From assembly GCF_002879855.1 (NCBI RefSeq), contig NZ_PNYB01000017.1, positions 62,001 to 126,000 of the forward strand: 64,000 nucleotides of DNA, in the 5' to 3' direction. A program made the translations under genes and the position numbers. The notes under the pieces are model-generated. The model ran no database searches. It was given only the letters and a program-made list of their open reading frames with translations, and was not told where the DNA came from. Origin of the DNA: Trinickia soli. Lineage in GTDB: Bacteria; Pseudomonadota; Gammaproteobacteria; Burkholderiales; Burkholderiaceae. The stretch's first letter is position 1; every line of letters begins with the position of its first letter. Below are positions 42,601 through 49,907 of the stretch, in pieces.

Positions 42601-44718
42601 TCAACGCTGCGCCGGACTGCTCGTGATCGTCGCAATATCCACACCGATCCGTCCCGCGCCGCCCCGCCCGGCAAGCTGCTTCAAGCGTCCCTCGAGCGCG
42701 GCCAGATAGGCTGCGTGCGGTTCGATGTCAGGGCGCACCGTATCGAATAGCGGCTCGGACGTGACGACGAGCACGACCATCTCCGTCCCGAACGGTTTGC
42801 CGATGAGCCACTCCCCCCTGTCGCCGAGCGTCGCGGCATAGTGTGGAGGTGCCTGATTGTCTTTCTGGCGATGACTCGGCACGAGATGCACCACGTTCCC
42901 GTCGAGCGCGTAGTAGTCGACGTTGACGTACGAGTCAAAGCCCGGCGTGGTGAGATTGACGACCAGCGCACTTCCCTCGATCAACTTTCCATCCGGCGCC
43001 CGGGTTCTTATCGACGTGCCCGTCGCGAGGCTCCCCGCCTGATGCGTCGCGAGCCAGTAAGGCGCGAATGCGGACACCACATCGCAATTGATCGCGCTGA
43101 CCGGTTGAAGGTCAAGGTTCAACGCGCGAGCCCCCGCGCCGACGACAGGCGCCAGTGCGGTACGTAGACGCCCGACACCCACGCCTTGCTCGACATAGCC
43201 GTTCAGCCGCAACGTAGCACCGTCGCGCGTCGCGGCGATCGCCGAGCACGGCTGCGCCGCAAGCACCGGCAAAACGGCCGGCAGCGACAGCGGCGCCGGC
43301 GACGTGCCCGCCCTCCATTCGCGATACCCAAAGCCAACGGCCATGAACGCAACGAGCGCGATGAGCACACCGGCCGCGACGCCTGCGCGCTTTGACAAAT
43401 TGGCACCCGCCAAGACGCGGCCAGGCTCAGGCTGATCCGGCCGACTCGGCTGATCTGTCTGATTCGGCTTGGCCTGCCGCACGGGCTGCGTTTCCTGCGC
43501 GGGCTTCGACGCACGCGCAGGTGCGATGGGCTTCGCTGCACGAGGCGTCGCCGGTGTCGGCGGCGGCGCCGCCGGCGCGTGCAACGGCACGCCCATGCCT
43601 TCCAAAAACCGTGCAACGTCAGGCGTGCGCGTTGCACGATCGAGCGCCAGCGCCCCGCAAAGCGCCTTCCATTGCCGTCGGTCGAGCGCCTGCGGCCGCT
43701 CCGGTTGCCTGCGCGCAGCGCGTGCGTCGATGGAAGGCATGCGGTCGTAAGGATGGCGCCCCGTCAACAACTCATAGGTCACGCAGCCAAGCGCGTACAC
43801 GTCGTCGCTAGGATCCGGTGCGCGATGCTCGAACATTTCGGGGCTCGCGTAAGCAGGCGTGATGCCGCCGAGCGTCGCCGGATCGAACACGGTCAGGTCG
43901 GCCTCTTCATCCGCACGTGTCAGCGCGCGCGCGATGCCGAAGTCGATCACCTTCACCTCGCCCGAATCGGTCAGGAACACGTTGGCCGGCTTGAAGTCGC
44001 AATGAACGAAGCCGCGCTCATGCGCGTAAGCCAGCGCCCGCCCCATCCCCGCGATGATCGGCCGCGCCTTCTCGTGAGGCATACCCGTGAAGCCGGGCTC
44101 GCGCAGCAACCTGCTCAGCGGCCGGCCCGCCAGGTACTCCATCGTGATGTAGACGTTCGGTCCGTCACGATCGAAATCGTAGACGGTCACGATATTGCGA
44201 TGCGCGAGCGTCTGCGCCTTACGCGCTTCGCGTTGCAACGCGATGAGCGAGGTCGGCTGGCCGCGGAACTGCACGTTCAGTACTTTGATCGCAATGTAGG
44301 GCATGCGATCGGCCGCTTCGAGCTTGCGCAGATCGAGCGCCTTGTAGACCGTGCCCATACCGCCTACGCCGAGGCATTCCTCGAGCACGAAGCGTCCATT
44401 GAGCGTATCGCCGACGCCCTTCACCTGGGCCTGTGGATCGTCAGCCGCAGCGCGCATGGGCGGCACGGGCGTGGCCTGCACGCGCGTTTCGTCACTGAAG
44501 CGCTCAGGCGTGCCGCGGCATCGTTCGATGCGGCGCATGAGTTCGGCATAGACGGCCTCCGGCAGCGGGCATTTCGTCTGCGTTTCGTCCAACGTTTCGC
44601 GCAGCCGCTCGCAGTTGGAGCCGTCGATCGCAAGGGCGTGGTCGATCTGCGCGAAGAACGCCTCGTGCGAAAGCACACCTTTTTGGAAGGTCTGAATCAG
44701 TTCGGCAAGGCTCGTCAT
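42601..44718 (-). CDS. Transmembrane Ser/Thr protein kinase with periplasmic DUF4384-like domain
   Basis: From ATG 44718 (preceded by AGGGG) the protein has 705 residues. The kinase domain spans about 110-373: GVGGMGTVYKA glycine loop, Lys145 in YIAIKVL, HCDFKPANVFL with catalytic Asp241, and VIDFGIAR with Asp259. The Arg of the HRD motif is Cys. A Pro/Gln-rich linker leads to a membrane helix (444-464) and a 240-residue domain outside the membrane that resembles DUF4384. The N-terminal 100 residues are a helical extension. It is divergent from the peptide genes. With the PP2C and FHA proteins it completes a phosphorylation switch. Confidence 0.9.
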   Translation of the reverse strand: MTSLAELIQTFQKGVLSHEAFFAQIDHALAIDGSNCERLRETLDETQTKCPLPEAVYAELMRRIERCRGTPERFSDETRVQATPVPPMRAAADDPQAQVKGVGDTLNGRFVLEECLGVGGMGTVYKALDLRKLEAADRMPYIAIKVLNVQFRGQPTSLIALQREARKAQTLAHRNIVTVYDFDRDGPNVYITMEYLAGRPLSRLLREPGFTGMPHEKARPIIAGMGRALAYAHERGFVHCDFKPANVFLTDSGEVKVIDFGIARALTRADEEADLTVFDPATLGGITPAYASPEMFEHRAPDPSDDVYALGCVTYELLTGRHPYDRMPSIDARAARRQPERPQALDRRQWKALCGALALDRATRTPDVARFLEGMGVPLHAPAAPPPTPATPRAAKPIAPARASKPAQETQPVRQAKPNQTDQPSRPDQPEPGRVLAGANLSKRAGVAAGVLIALVAFMAVGFGYREWRAGTSPAPLSLPAVLPVLAAQPCSAIAATRDGATLRLNGYVEQGVGVGRLRTALAPVVGAGARALNLDLQPVSAINCDVVSAFAPYWLATHQAGSLATGTSIRTRAPDGKLIEGSALVVNLTTPGFDSYVNVDYYALDGNVVHLVPSHRQKDNQAPPHYAATLGDRGEWLIGKPFGTEMVVLVVTSEPLFDTVRPDIEPHAAYLAALEGRLKQLAGRGGAGRIGVDIATITSSPAQR

Positions 44719-45126
44719 ACGTGCGCCCCTGCGGCTCCGAACAACGCGCTTGCAGCGACGTGGCGCAAGCGCTTCGGCCATGGTTTTGTGCGCGAGCAAG
44801 CCCGCGTTGCGATCGATACTAGTCTGCGCAGACGCCCTTCGCAATCGGTGCTGTACGCGCCATGCGAGCCAGCGCGCATGTGTTTGCGCGAACCCGACAA
44901 CGCGTTGCGTGGTGTTGGCCGCGCCCCGGCAGCCAGCCGTTCCCAGTGGCCGCGTATTTCGTATCGCCGGCGTGCATGGATGCCCGGCCAGCCTTGCCAC
45001 ACGGCGGTTTCGCTCGAAACGCCGTCTTTTTGCATTCGCCTGGCACAGCCTATGCCTTATATGGCTCGAGCCCGCAACACTTGCAGCTCACCCACCCCTC
45101 ACTGCTCATGTTTCTGGAGAACTGTC
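44719..45126. other. Divergent promoter region between kinase and first peptide gene
   Basis: The 408 bases contain no credible gene; the long frame open through here is an antisense shadow of the kinase gene. A sigma-54-type promoter for the peptide gene lies at 45041-45055. I found no equally good -24/-12 site facing the kinase, so the kinase may use another sigma factor. Confidence 0.5.
45041..45055 (+). promoter_or_regulatory. Sigma-54 (-24/-12) promoter of peptide genes 1-2
   Basis: TGGCACAGCCTATGC has the invariant GG and GC doublets at the required 12-base spacing and five of five bases of the TGGCA box. It ends 71 bases before the first peptide ATG. The activator would be the bEBP at 48581-49900. 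Confidence 0.72.
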
Positions 45127-45396
45127 ATGACCTCGCTCAAGATCGAAAACCTCGACCTCGCCAAAGACCTCGATAGCCGCGCCATGTCCGGCGTACGTGG
45201 CGGTACGTTGGGTTATTACCCGCTGCTGCCGTTCTCGCCCGTCCATATCAGCGACACGACCAACTTCAGCGCACAGCAACTGATCGGCCAGACCAACAAC
45301 ATCGTCAGCAACAACGGTAACAACGTGGCTTTCGCATCGGGCCTGTCGACGAAGATCAATCCCACGCAAACCGCCACGAACACGATCAATTTCTGA
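45127..45396 (+). CDS. Double-glycine leader peptide 1 (putative secreted substrate)
   Basis: The 89-residue product begins after TGGAGAACTGTC. Residues 1-26 form a leader ending DLDSRAMSGVRGG, and the predicted mature peptide has 63 residues starting TLGYYPLLPF. The core has no Cys and is rich in Asn, Gln, Thr and Ser (QTNNIVSNNGNNVAFASG), like self-assembling or bacteriocin-type peptides. The leader aligns residue for residue with those of the genes at 45473, 46002 and 47446. A C39-peptidase exporter is encoded nearby. Mature activity (toxin, signal or fibre) is unknown. I do not recognise a named family. Confidence 0.82.
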   Translation: MTSLKIENLDLAKDLDSRAMSGVRGGTLGYYPLLPFSPVHISDTTNFSAQQLIGQTNNIVSNNGNNVAFASGLSTKINPTQTATNTINF

Positions 45397-45413
45397 GCAC
45401 GCGGCCAACGGAT

Positions 45414-45433
45414 GCGAGGCCGCGAGGCCTCGC
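45414..45433 (+). terminator. Hairpin between peptide genes 1 and 2
   Basis: GCGAGGC (45414-45420) pairs with GCCTCGC (45427-45433) around a six-base loop. It sits 17 bases after the stop of peptide gene 1, with no T run. It may attenuate or process the message so that peptide 1 exceeds peptide 2. Confidence 0.45.
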
Positions 45434-45472
45434 GTCGCACGCACGCACCAACACCTTCTATCGGAGACGCCC

Positions 45473-45745
45473 ATGTCATCGATCATCGTTTATGAACTGT
45501 CGCCCGGTACGGACCTCGACCGCAAGGTCATGTCCCGCACTCGCGGCGGCGCCAATTCCTGGCTCGCCGGTCTCGGCCCCCTCGCCAACGTCAATGTCAG
45601 CGTGGGCGTGGCCCAGAACATCGAACAGAACCAGGCCGTGGTTGTCAATGCGTTGAACAATAACGGCGTGATCGGCGCCGGCTTCGGCCCGCTCAAACTC
45701 GATGTCAGCCCGGCGCAATTCGCCAGCACCGGCTTCGCGCTGTAG
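45473..45745 (+). CDS. Double-glycine leader peptide 2 (putative secreted substrate)
   Basis: This gene follows peptide gene 1 by 76 bases and starts after CGGAGACGCCC. Of 90 residues, the first 26 are the leader, ending DLDRKVMSRTRGG. The 64-residue core begins ANSWLAGLGPLANVNV and is rich in Val, Asn, Gly and Ala (VVVNALNNNGVIGAGFGPL), without Cys. No separate sigma-54 site was found, so it is probably transcribed with gene 1. Two-peptide bacteriocins are often encoded in such pairs, but nothing here proves that activity. Confidence 0.82.
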   Translation: MSSIIVYELSPGTDLDRKVMSRTRGGANSWLAGLGPLANVNVSVGVAQNIEQNQAVVVNALNNNGVIGAGFGPLKLDVSPAQFASTGFAL

Positions 45746-46001
45746 GCCGCGAACCGTCCTTCAGGCAATTGAGGCTTCACGGCTTCATTTGCCTTCTCGT
45801 TCGGCGGCACGGTTTATACGCCACGTCCTCTCTCTTAGAGCGACTATCGAGCCTCCTCTTATGGTTCATTCGCCGCGCGATGGATCACGCAAAAGCACAA
45901 GCCACGTTTCAGCCTCCTATACTGAATCGAACGTCAGCCAGCTCGGGGCGCGGTGCGTCATGCGCCTCTTTCCTCATTTCTTTCCGTTGTGCGGGGTAGG
46001 T

Positions 46002-46220
46002 ATGGCCACGCTAGTCATTCACGATCTGCCTGAAAGCGTCGAACTCGATCGGCAAGCGATGTCCGCCGTGACAGGCGGCTCGATGGTTCAAACCAGGCAA
46101 ACGCTTTTTGTGCGCCGTCATGCGCTGACCGGTCTGCCACGAACGGTCTTCGCCGGCCTTCACGATCCCGCGCTGTCCGAGCAGCCCGACAAGCCTGTGC
46201 TTAAGACGCTGCTGCGCTAA
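46002..46220 (+). CDS. Double-glycine leader peptide 3
   Basis: ATG 46002 follows GGGGTAGGT. The 72-residue product has the same 26-residue leader pattern, ending ELDRQAMSAVTGG. The 46-residue core differs from the others: it is basic and less Asn-rich (SMVQTRQTLFVRRHALTGL...). The gap 45746-46001 shows no strong promoter. The leader marks it as another exporter substrate. The core may have a different role, or the gene may be decaying. Confidence 0.72.
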   Translation: MATLVIHDLPESVELDRQAMSAVTGGSMVQTRQTLFVRRHALTGLPRTVFAGLHDPALSEQPDKPVLKTLLR

Positions 46221-46240
46221 TCGCCGCAATGCAGGGACGA

Positions 46241-46495
46241 CTACGCGGCCAGGGGCGACATCGCAGGGCGCGTGGCCGCAGGAGGAAAGACGCGCCAAGC
46301 GCCATCGTCGTGCCGGAAGAAGAAGATCGCGAGCGTGCCGGTGTGATGGTTCGCTTCCACGCAGACGTAGCGATGCCGATCATGAAGCATGCGGCCGACG
46401 TGCGTGACGCGCGCAGGAACTGCCGCGGTGGGTGCCAGCCATTTGTCGACGAGTTGACGAAGCGACGACGTTGCGCGGAAATGATCGAGGCTCAT
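46241..46495 (-). CDS. Small hypothetical protein downstream of the LRAT-like gene
   Basis: The 84-residue frame has a good ribosome site (GGGAGACGAAC before ATG 46495) and a protein-like composition: MSLDHFRATSSLRQLVDKWLAP, then alternating hydrophobic strands VCVEANHHTGTLAIFFFRHDDGAWRVFPP. It follows the LRAT-like gene by 42 bases on the same strand and is probably in its operon. I do not recognise the family. It could be an immunity-type or accessory protein, but this is only suggested by position. Confidence 0.55.
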   Translation of the reverse strand: MSLDHFRATSSLRQLVDKWLAPTAAVPARVTHVGRMLHDRHRYVCVEANHHTGTLAIFFFRHDDGAWRVFPPAATRPAMSPLAA

Positions 46496-46537
46496 GTTCG
46501 TCTCCCGTACGGCGGATGGGTTGGATGAAAGTGCGGG

Positions 46538-47053
46538 TTACGCAACGCACGCATTGCAAGGTGTCTCGCCACGCGCGCGCCGCGCACAGGCGGCACGCAG
46601 TGTCCTCTTCGCGGATGCCGCGATGAGGGCCCGACACATGCCGGTGATCGCGCGCATTGCGATAGTGGGATGCTTCATACAAGCGCGCACTTGCTCGCTG
46701 CGCCCGACGCCGTCGAGGCACCACGTGCAAAAGTGTTCGCAGTTGTTGGTGAGCAGCCGATAGCGGTTTTCGCCGATGCGCGAACGGGCGCGTTGCACAG
46801 CTTCGCGGCCGACGTAGCGGGCATTCGTCTCGTCGGACACAACAACCGGATGAGCCCCGGCGAAGCGAGCGAGTGAGACTTCTTCGACCGGGCCGCGACG
46901 CAGCGTCGTGCAGAACCCCGAATAGTGGATGACCCGGCCGTTGCCGACGTAGATGCCGTGGTGGCTGTAGCCGGCGCGATGCGTGACGAGATGAGCGCCG
47001 AGTGGGGGAAGCTCGATTTCGTTTGCATGGAGTTCGGCGTTCATGGCATTCAT
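46538..47053 (-). CDS. LRAT-like (NlpC/P60-superfamily) acyltransferase/hydrolase
   Basis: With ATG 47053 the product has 171 residues. It has the LRAT layout: GAHLVTHRAGYSHHGIYVGNGRVIHYSG with the catalytic His pair, and the nucleophile in LTNNCEHFCTWC, the NCEHF signature of lecithin:retinol acyltransferase-like proteins. A helical, possibly membrane-binding C-terminus rich in Ala and Arg follows. LRAT-fold enzymes transfer acyl groups or cleave amide and ester bonds. Its place between peptide genes, behind a sigma-54-type promoter, suggests it modifies a peptide, a lipid or an immunity target (inference). ATG 47044 is an alternative start. Confidence 0.75.
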   Translation of the reverse strand: MNAMNAELHANEIELPPLGAHLVTHRAGYSHHGIYVGNGRVIHYSGFCTTLRRGPVEEVSLARFAGAHPVVVSDETNARYVGREAVQRARSRIGENRYRLLTNNCEHFCTWCLDGVGRSEQVRACMKHPTIAMRAITGMCRALIAASAKRTLRAACARRARGETPCNACVA

Positions 47054-47113
47054 CCGTCTGGCTATGTCCGGCAAACCACCTGTCATATCGGTTTGCCTCG
47101 TGCCGATTACTCT

Positions 47114-47128
47114 GCACCGTCCATGCCA
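47114..47128 (-). promoter_or_regulatory. Sigma-54-type promoter of the LRAT-like gene
   Basis: On the minus strand TGGCATGGACGGTGC has the GG/GC doublets at the right spacing and ends 60 bases before the LRAT start. The -12 element reads GTGC instead of TTGC, so it is somewhat weaker. It shares the 392-base divergent region 47054-47445 with the promoter at 47372; no gene lies in that region. Confidence 0.58.
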
Positions 47129-47371
47129 GCTTCCCTGCGGCCTGGAGCCACAAGGGTCTGCGCGGATAACGTCGAACGATGGAGGCCAAATCGTTGGGCT
47201 GGCACAGACACGCGAGCGGTGCTTGTGTCGGCGCCGAAGCACCAGTGCGAGCTCTGAATCAAGTGGACCGCGGGGCAGCCCATGAGCCGATCCTTCGCGT
47301 GCCTTGCTTGACGAGGTTTACGCAGATGGCACGTGCCCGGATGCATCGCGCGGACGAACGCCGCACGCTCA

Positions 47372-47386
47372 TGGCATGGGCTTTGC
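47372..47386 (+). promoter_or_regulatory. Sigma-54 promoter of peptide gene 4 and the PP2C gene
   Basis: TGGCATGGGCTTTGC matches the -24 TGGCAY and -12 TTGC boxes at exact spacing, 59 bases before the peptide ATG. The leader that follows shares ACTGCTCAT and GGAGA segments with the leader of peptide gene 1. Confidence 0.75.
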
Positions 47387-47445
47387 CTTGTTCAGTGGGC
47401 CGCGAGGCGCACACCACCGTTACTGCTCATTGAAGGAGACATCTC

Positions 47446-47730
47446 ATGACCGCCATTACGATCGTCGATCTACGCATGACGCGCGACATGCCGCGCCAAT
47501 CGATGTGCTCGATCTCCGGTGCCGGCGCGCCGTGGGTGTTCGGCTGGATCCAGCCGTTTGCTCCGCCCGTCCAGAGCATGGGTGCCGTCATCAACCTGTA
47601 CGAGACGAACAACACATTCGTCGCGAATCAGATGGTCAATCAATTCCAATCGATCAACGTCGCCAATGGCGGGGCGAACTCCAATCTCACCGTCGTCGCC
47701 GGCGAAAACGGCAAGAACGGCCTCGGTTGA
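47446..47730 (+). CDS. Double-glycine-type leader peptide 4
   Basis: The 94-residue product starts after GAAGGAGACATCTC. The leader again spans 26 residues, with DMPRQSMCSISGA; Gly-Ala replaces Gly-Gly, which C39 peptidases also accept. The 68-residue core starts GAPWVFGWIQPF and continues with Asn/Gln/Val-rich sequence (NNTFVANQMVNQFQSINVANGG) similar in style to peptides 1 and 2. It is followed after 22 bases by the PP2C gene, which links a substrate and the phosphorylation switch in one transcript. Confidence 0.8.
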   Translation: MTAITIVDLRMTRDMPRQSMCSISGAGAPWVFGWIQPFAPPVQSMGAVINLYETNNTFVANQMVNQFQSINVANGGANSNLTVVAGENGKNGLG

Positions 47731-47752
47731 TCGCGTTGAGGACGGACGGCTC

Positions 47753-48529
47753 ATGGCAACCCCGCTCTCCTGGTCCTCGGCTGCCGCCAGCGATGTCGGC
47801 CGCGTGCGCACCGTCAACGAAGACGCCTGCCTCGACGTGCCGCAACAGGGCATCTGGGCCGTCGCCGACGGCATGGGCGGCCACGATGCCGGAGACTTCG
47901 CCAGCCGCATGATCGTAGACGCGCTCGCGTCGCTCGACGCGCGTTCCGGCCTCGCTCCACGTGTCGCCGCGGCCCGGGCCGCGCTGCAAACGGTCAACCG
48001 CCGTCTGCGCGAAGAAGCCGCGTTACGTCATGTGCGCACCATCGGGTCCACGGTCGCAGCCTGTCTGGCAAGCGACCGCCGTTGCGCGCTGCTGTGGGCC
48101 GGCGACAGCCGCGTCTATCTGTACCGCGACGCGCGGCTGCGCCAGATCACGCACGACCATACGCAGGTTGAGGTGTTAAGGGAACAGGGGTATCTGAGCG
48201 CGGAAGAAGCCCGCCAACATCCGGCGCATCACTTGATTACGCGCGCGGTGGGCGCCGCACCCTGGCTGGAGATCGACGAAACGCGCATCGACGTTGGCGA
48301 CGGCGATCTCCTCCTGATTTGCAGCGACGGACTGACGAATGAAGTCGACGATGCGAGCATCGCGCTCGCGCTGACGCAGGCGGCCGGCGATTGCGACGAA
48401 GCCGCGCGCGTCCTGATCGACCTCGCGCTGAGTCGGGGCGCACGCGACAACGTGTCGGTCGTCGTCCTGCGCGCGAGCGATCCCAGCGCCGACGACCGGA
48501 CGCTCTTCAATCCGTCGCTCACGCTCTGA
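47753..48529 (+). CDS. PP2C-family Ser/Thr phosphatase
   Basis: The 258-residue cytoplasmic protein has all PP2C metal-site motifs: VNEDACLDV, AVADGMGGHDAGDFAS, IGSTVAACL, WAGDSRVYLYRD, LLICSDGLTNEVDD and DNVSVVVLR. PP2C enzymes remove phosphate from Ser/Thr and usually oppose a Hanks-type kinase, here the one at 42601-44718. The start (47753) follows GAGGA and lies 22 bases after peptide gene 4. T6SS loci use a similar PppA/PpkA/Fha trio, but no T6SS structural gene is present here. Confidence 0.92.
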   Translation: MATPLSWSSAAASDVGRVRTVNEDACLDVPQQGIWAVADGMGGHDAGDFASRMIVDALASLDARSGLAPRVAAARAALQTVNRRLREEAALRHVRTIGSTVAACLASDRRCALLWAGDSRVYLYRDARLRQITHDHTQVEVLREQGYLSAEEARQHPAHHLITRAVGAAPWLEIDETRIDVGDGDLLLICSDGLTNEVDDASIALALTQAAGDCDEAARVLIDLALSRGARDNVSVVVLRASDPSADDRTLFNPSLTL

Positions 48530-48580
48530 ACGGGCGTCGGGGGATTTTGGACTTGCGGACTTGCGAGCCCGATCGATCGC

Positions 48581-49900
48581 TCAGCTTTTTTCGCGAAGCG
48601 CCCCGTCTTGTGCGCGGCGACGAAAATCCTTCGAGTGAATGCCGTGCTTCTTGAGCAGCATTTGCAGATGCGAGCGATTCATGTCGCACCGGCGTGCAAG
48701 CTCGGCCACAGTGCCGCCCGTTTCCTGCAGCCCCCGTTCGAGAAATGCCCGTTCGGCTTCATCGCTGGCGGCGCGCTTCGCTTCGGCCAACGAGTTCGGC
48801 ACCGCTGACAAGCCCGCCGTGCTTTGCGCACCGAATGCTTCGACCAACGTTGGCATGTCGCGCTGCGGTCGAATATCTTCCGGCAGATGATCGACGTCGG
48901 CGACATCGCCGGCGAGACACGATAGACGGTAGATGAGGTTGCGCAGCTCGCGAATGTTGCCGGGATAGCCGTAGCTGAGCAAAAACTCGCGCAGCTTCGG
49001 CGTCATCTTGACGGGCCGTCTCCTGAGTGCTTCGGCCGCCTCGTCGCCGAAATACGAAAACAGCAGTGGAATTTCATCGCGCCGCTCGCGCAGTGCCGGT
49101 AGCGACACGTGTATGACGCTCAACCGATAAAACAAGTCCTCGCGAAAATGCCCCTGTTCGCTCATCTGACGCAGATTGCGATTGGTGGCGGCCACGATGC
49201 GCGTATCGACGGCAATGGTTTCGTCCGATCCCACACGCTGGATCTCGTGCGCTTCGAGCACGCGCAATAACTTCACCTGGCCGGTCAGCGGCAATTCGCC
49301 GATCTCATCGAGAAAAATCGTCCCTGTATGCGCACTTTCGAACTTCCCCTTGCGATCGCTCGACGCCCCTGTAAATGCGCCCTTCCTGTGCCCGAACAAT
49401 TCGGATTCGAGCAGATTGTCGGGAATCGCACCGCAGTTCACCGAAATATACGGCTTGTCGGCGCGCGAGCCGTTCGCGTGGATCACCTTCGCCATCAACT
49501 CCTTGCCCGTGCCGCTCTCGCCGTCGATCAGCACGGGCAGATCGGTGGGCGCGGCCTTCTCGGCCACTTCGAGCGCCGCGAGCAGTTTCGGATTGTCGCC
49601 GAAGGTGCCCTCGAAAACGAAGCTGCGGTCGATCAGCGCCTGCCTGCGTTGGCCTGCGGTGAGATCGGCCGCATCGGGCGCTTGCGGTTCGAGCGCGGCG
49701 GCTTCGATGAAGCGCTCCTTCCGTGAGAGCTGCATGACCTCGTCGCGCAACGTATTGGCCTGATTGAGCAGTTTTTCGATCTCCGCTCGCTCCAGCTTCG
49801 GCGCCCAACGCAGCGTCGAGCGGACGATCTCGATCTTCTCGAGCAGGCCCGCATAAGAGACGGTCGTACTGCCTGGTCCGAGTGGGTCGAAGAGTTTCAT
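48581..49900 (-). CDS. Sigma-54-dependent transcriptional activator (bEBP)
   Basis: The 439-residue protein has a short helical N-terminal domain (1-90) with no receiver, then a complete AAA+ domain: Walker A GESGTGKE at 127-134, the sigma-54 contact loop GAFTGA at 174-179, Walker B TIFLDE at 194-199 and ALRERRDEIPLL. A Fis-type helix-turn-helix (TVAELARRCDMNRSHLQMLLKKHGI) ends it. It begins seven bases after the exporter gene stop and is the last gene of the secretion operon. Sigma-54-type promoters occur upstream of that operon, two peptide genes and the LRAT gene. The N-terminal domain could sense phosphorylation or the cargo. Confidence 0.93.
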   Translation of the reverse strand: MKLFDPLGPGSTTVSYAGLLEKIEIVRSTLRWAPKLERAEIEKLLNQANTLRDEVMQLSRKERFIEAAALEPQAPDAADLTAGQRRQALIDRSFVFEGTFGDNPKLLAALEVAEKAAPTDLPVLIDGESGTGKELMAKVIHANGSRADKPYISVNCGAIPDNLLESELFGHRKGAFTGASSDRKGKFESAHTGTIFLDEIGELPLTGQVKLLRVLEAHEIQRVGSDETIAVDTRIVAATNRNLRQMSEQGHFREDLFYRLSVIHVSLPALRERRDEIPLLFSYFGDEAAEALRRRPVKMTPKLREFLLSYGYPGNIRELRNLIYRLSCLAGDVADVDHLPEDIRPQRDMPTLVEAFGAQSTAGLSAVPNSLAEAKRAASDEAERAFLERGLQETGGTVAELARRCDMNRSHLQMLLKKHGIHSKDFRRRAQDGALREKS

Positions 49901-49907
49901 GGCGAAC

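Noticed and set aside
42107-42604. 165-codon minus-strand frame as a gene
   Set aside because: No ribosome site, no motif, odd composition and overlap with other equally weak frames.
43579-45126. Long 5' extension of the peptide 1 frame
   Set aside because: It runs antisense through the kinase gene; the ribosome site, sigma-54 promoter and leader alignment fix the start at 45127.
47185-47345. Additional TGGCAC sites at about 47200 and 47326 as sigma-54 promoters
   Set aside because: Their GC doublets fall one base short or three bases too far from the GG, outside allowed -24/-12 spacing.
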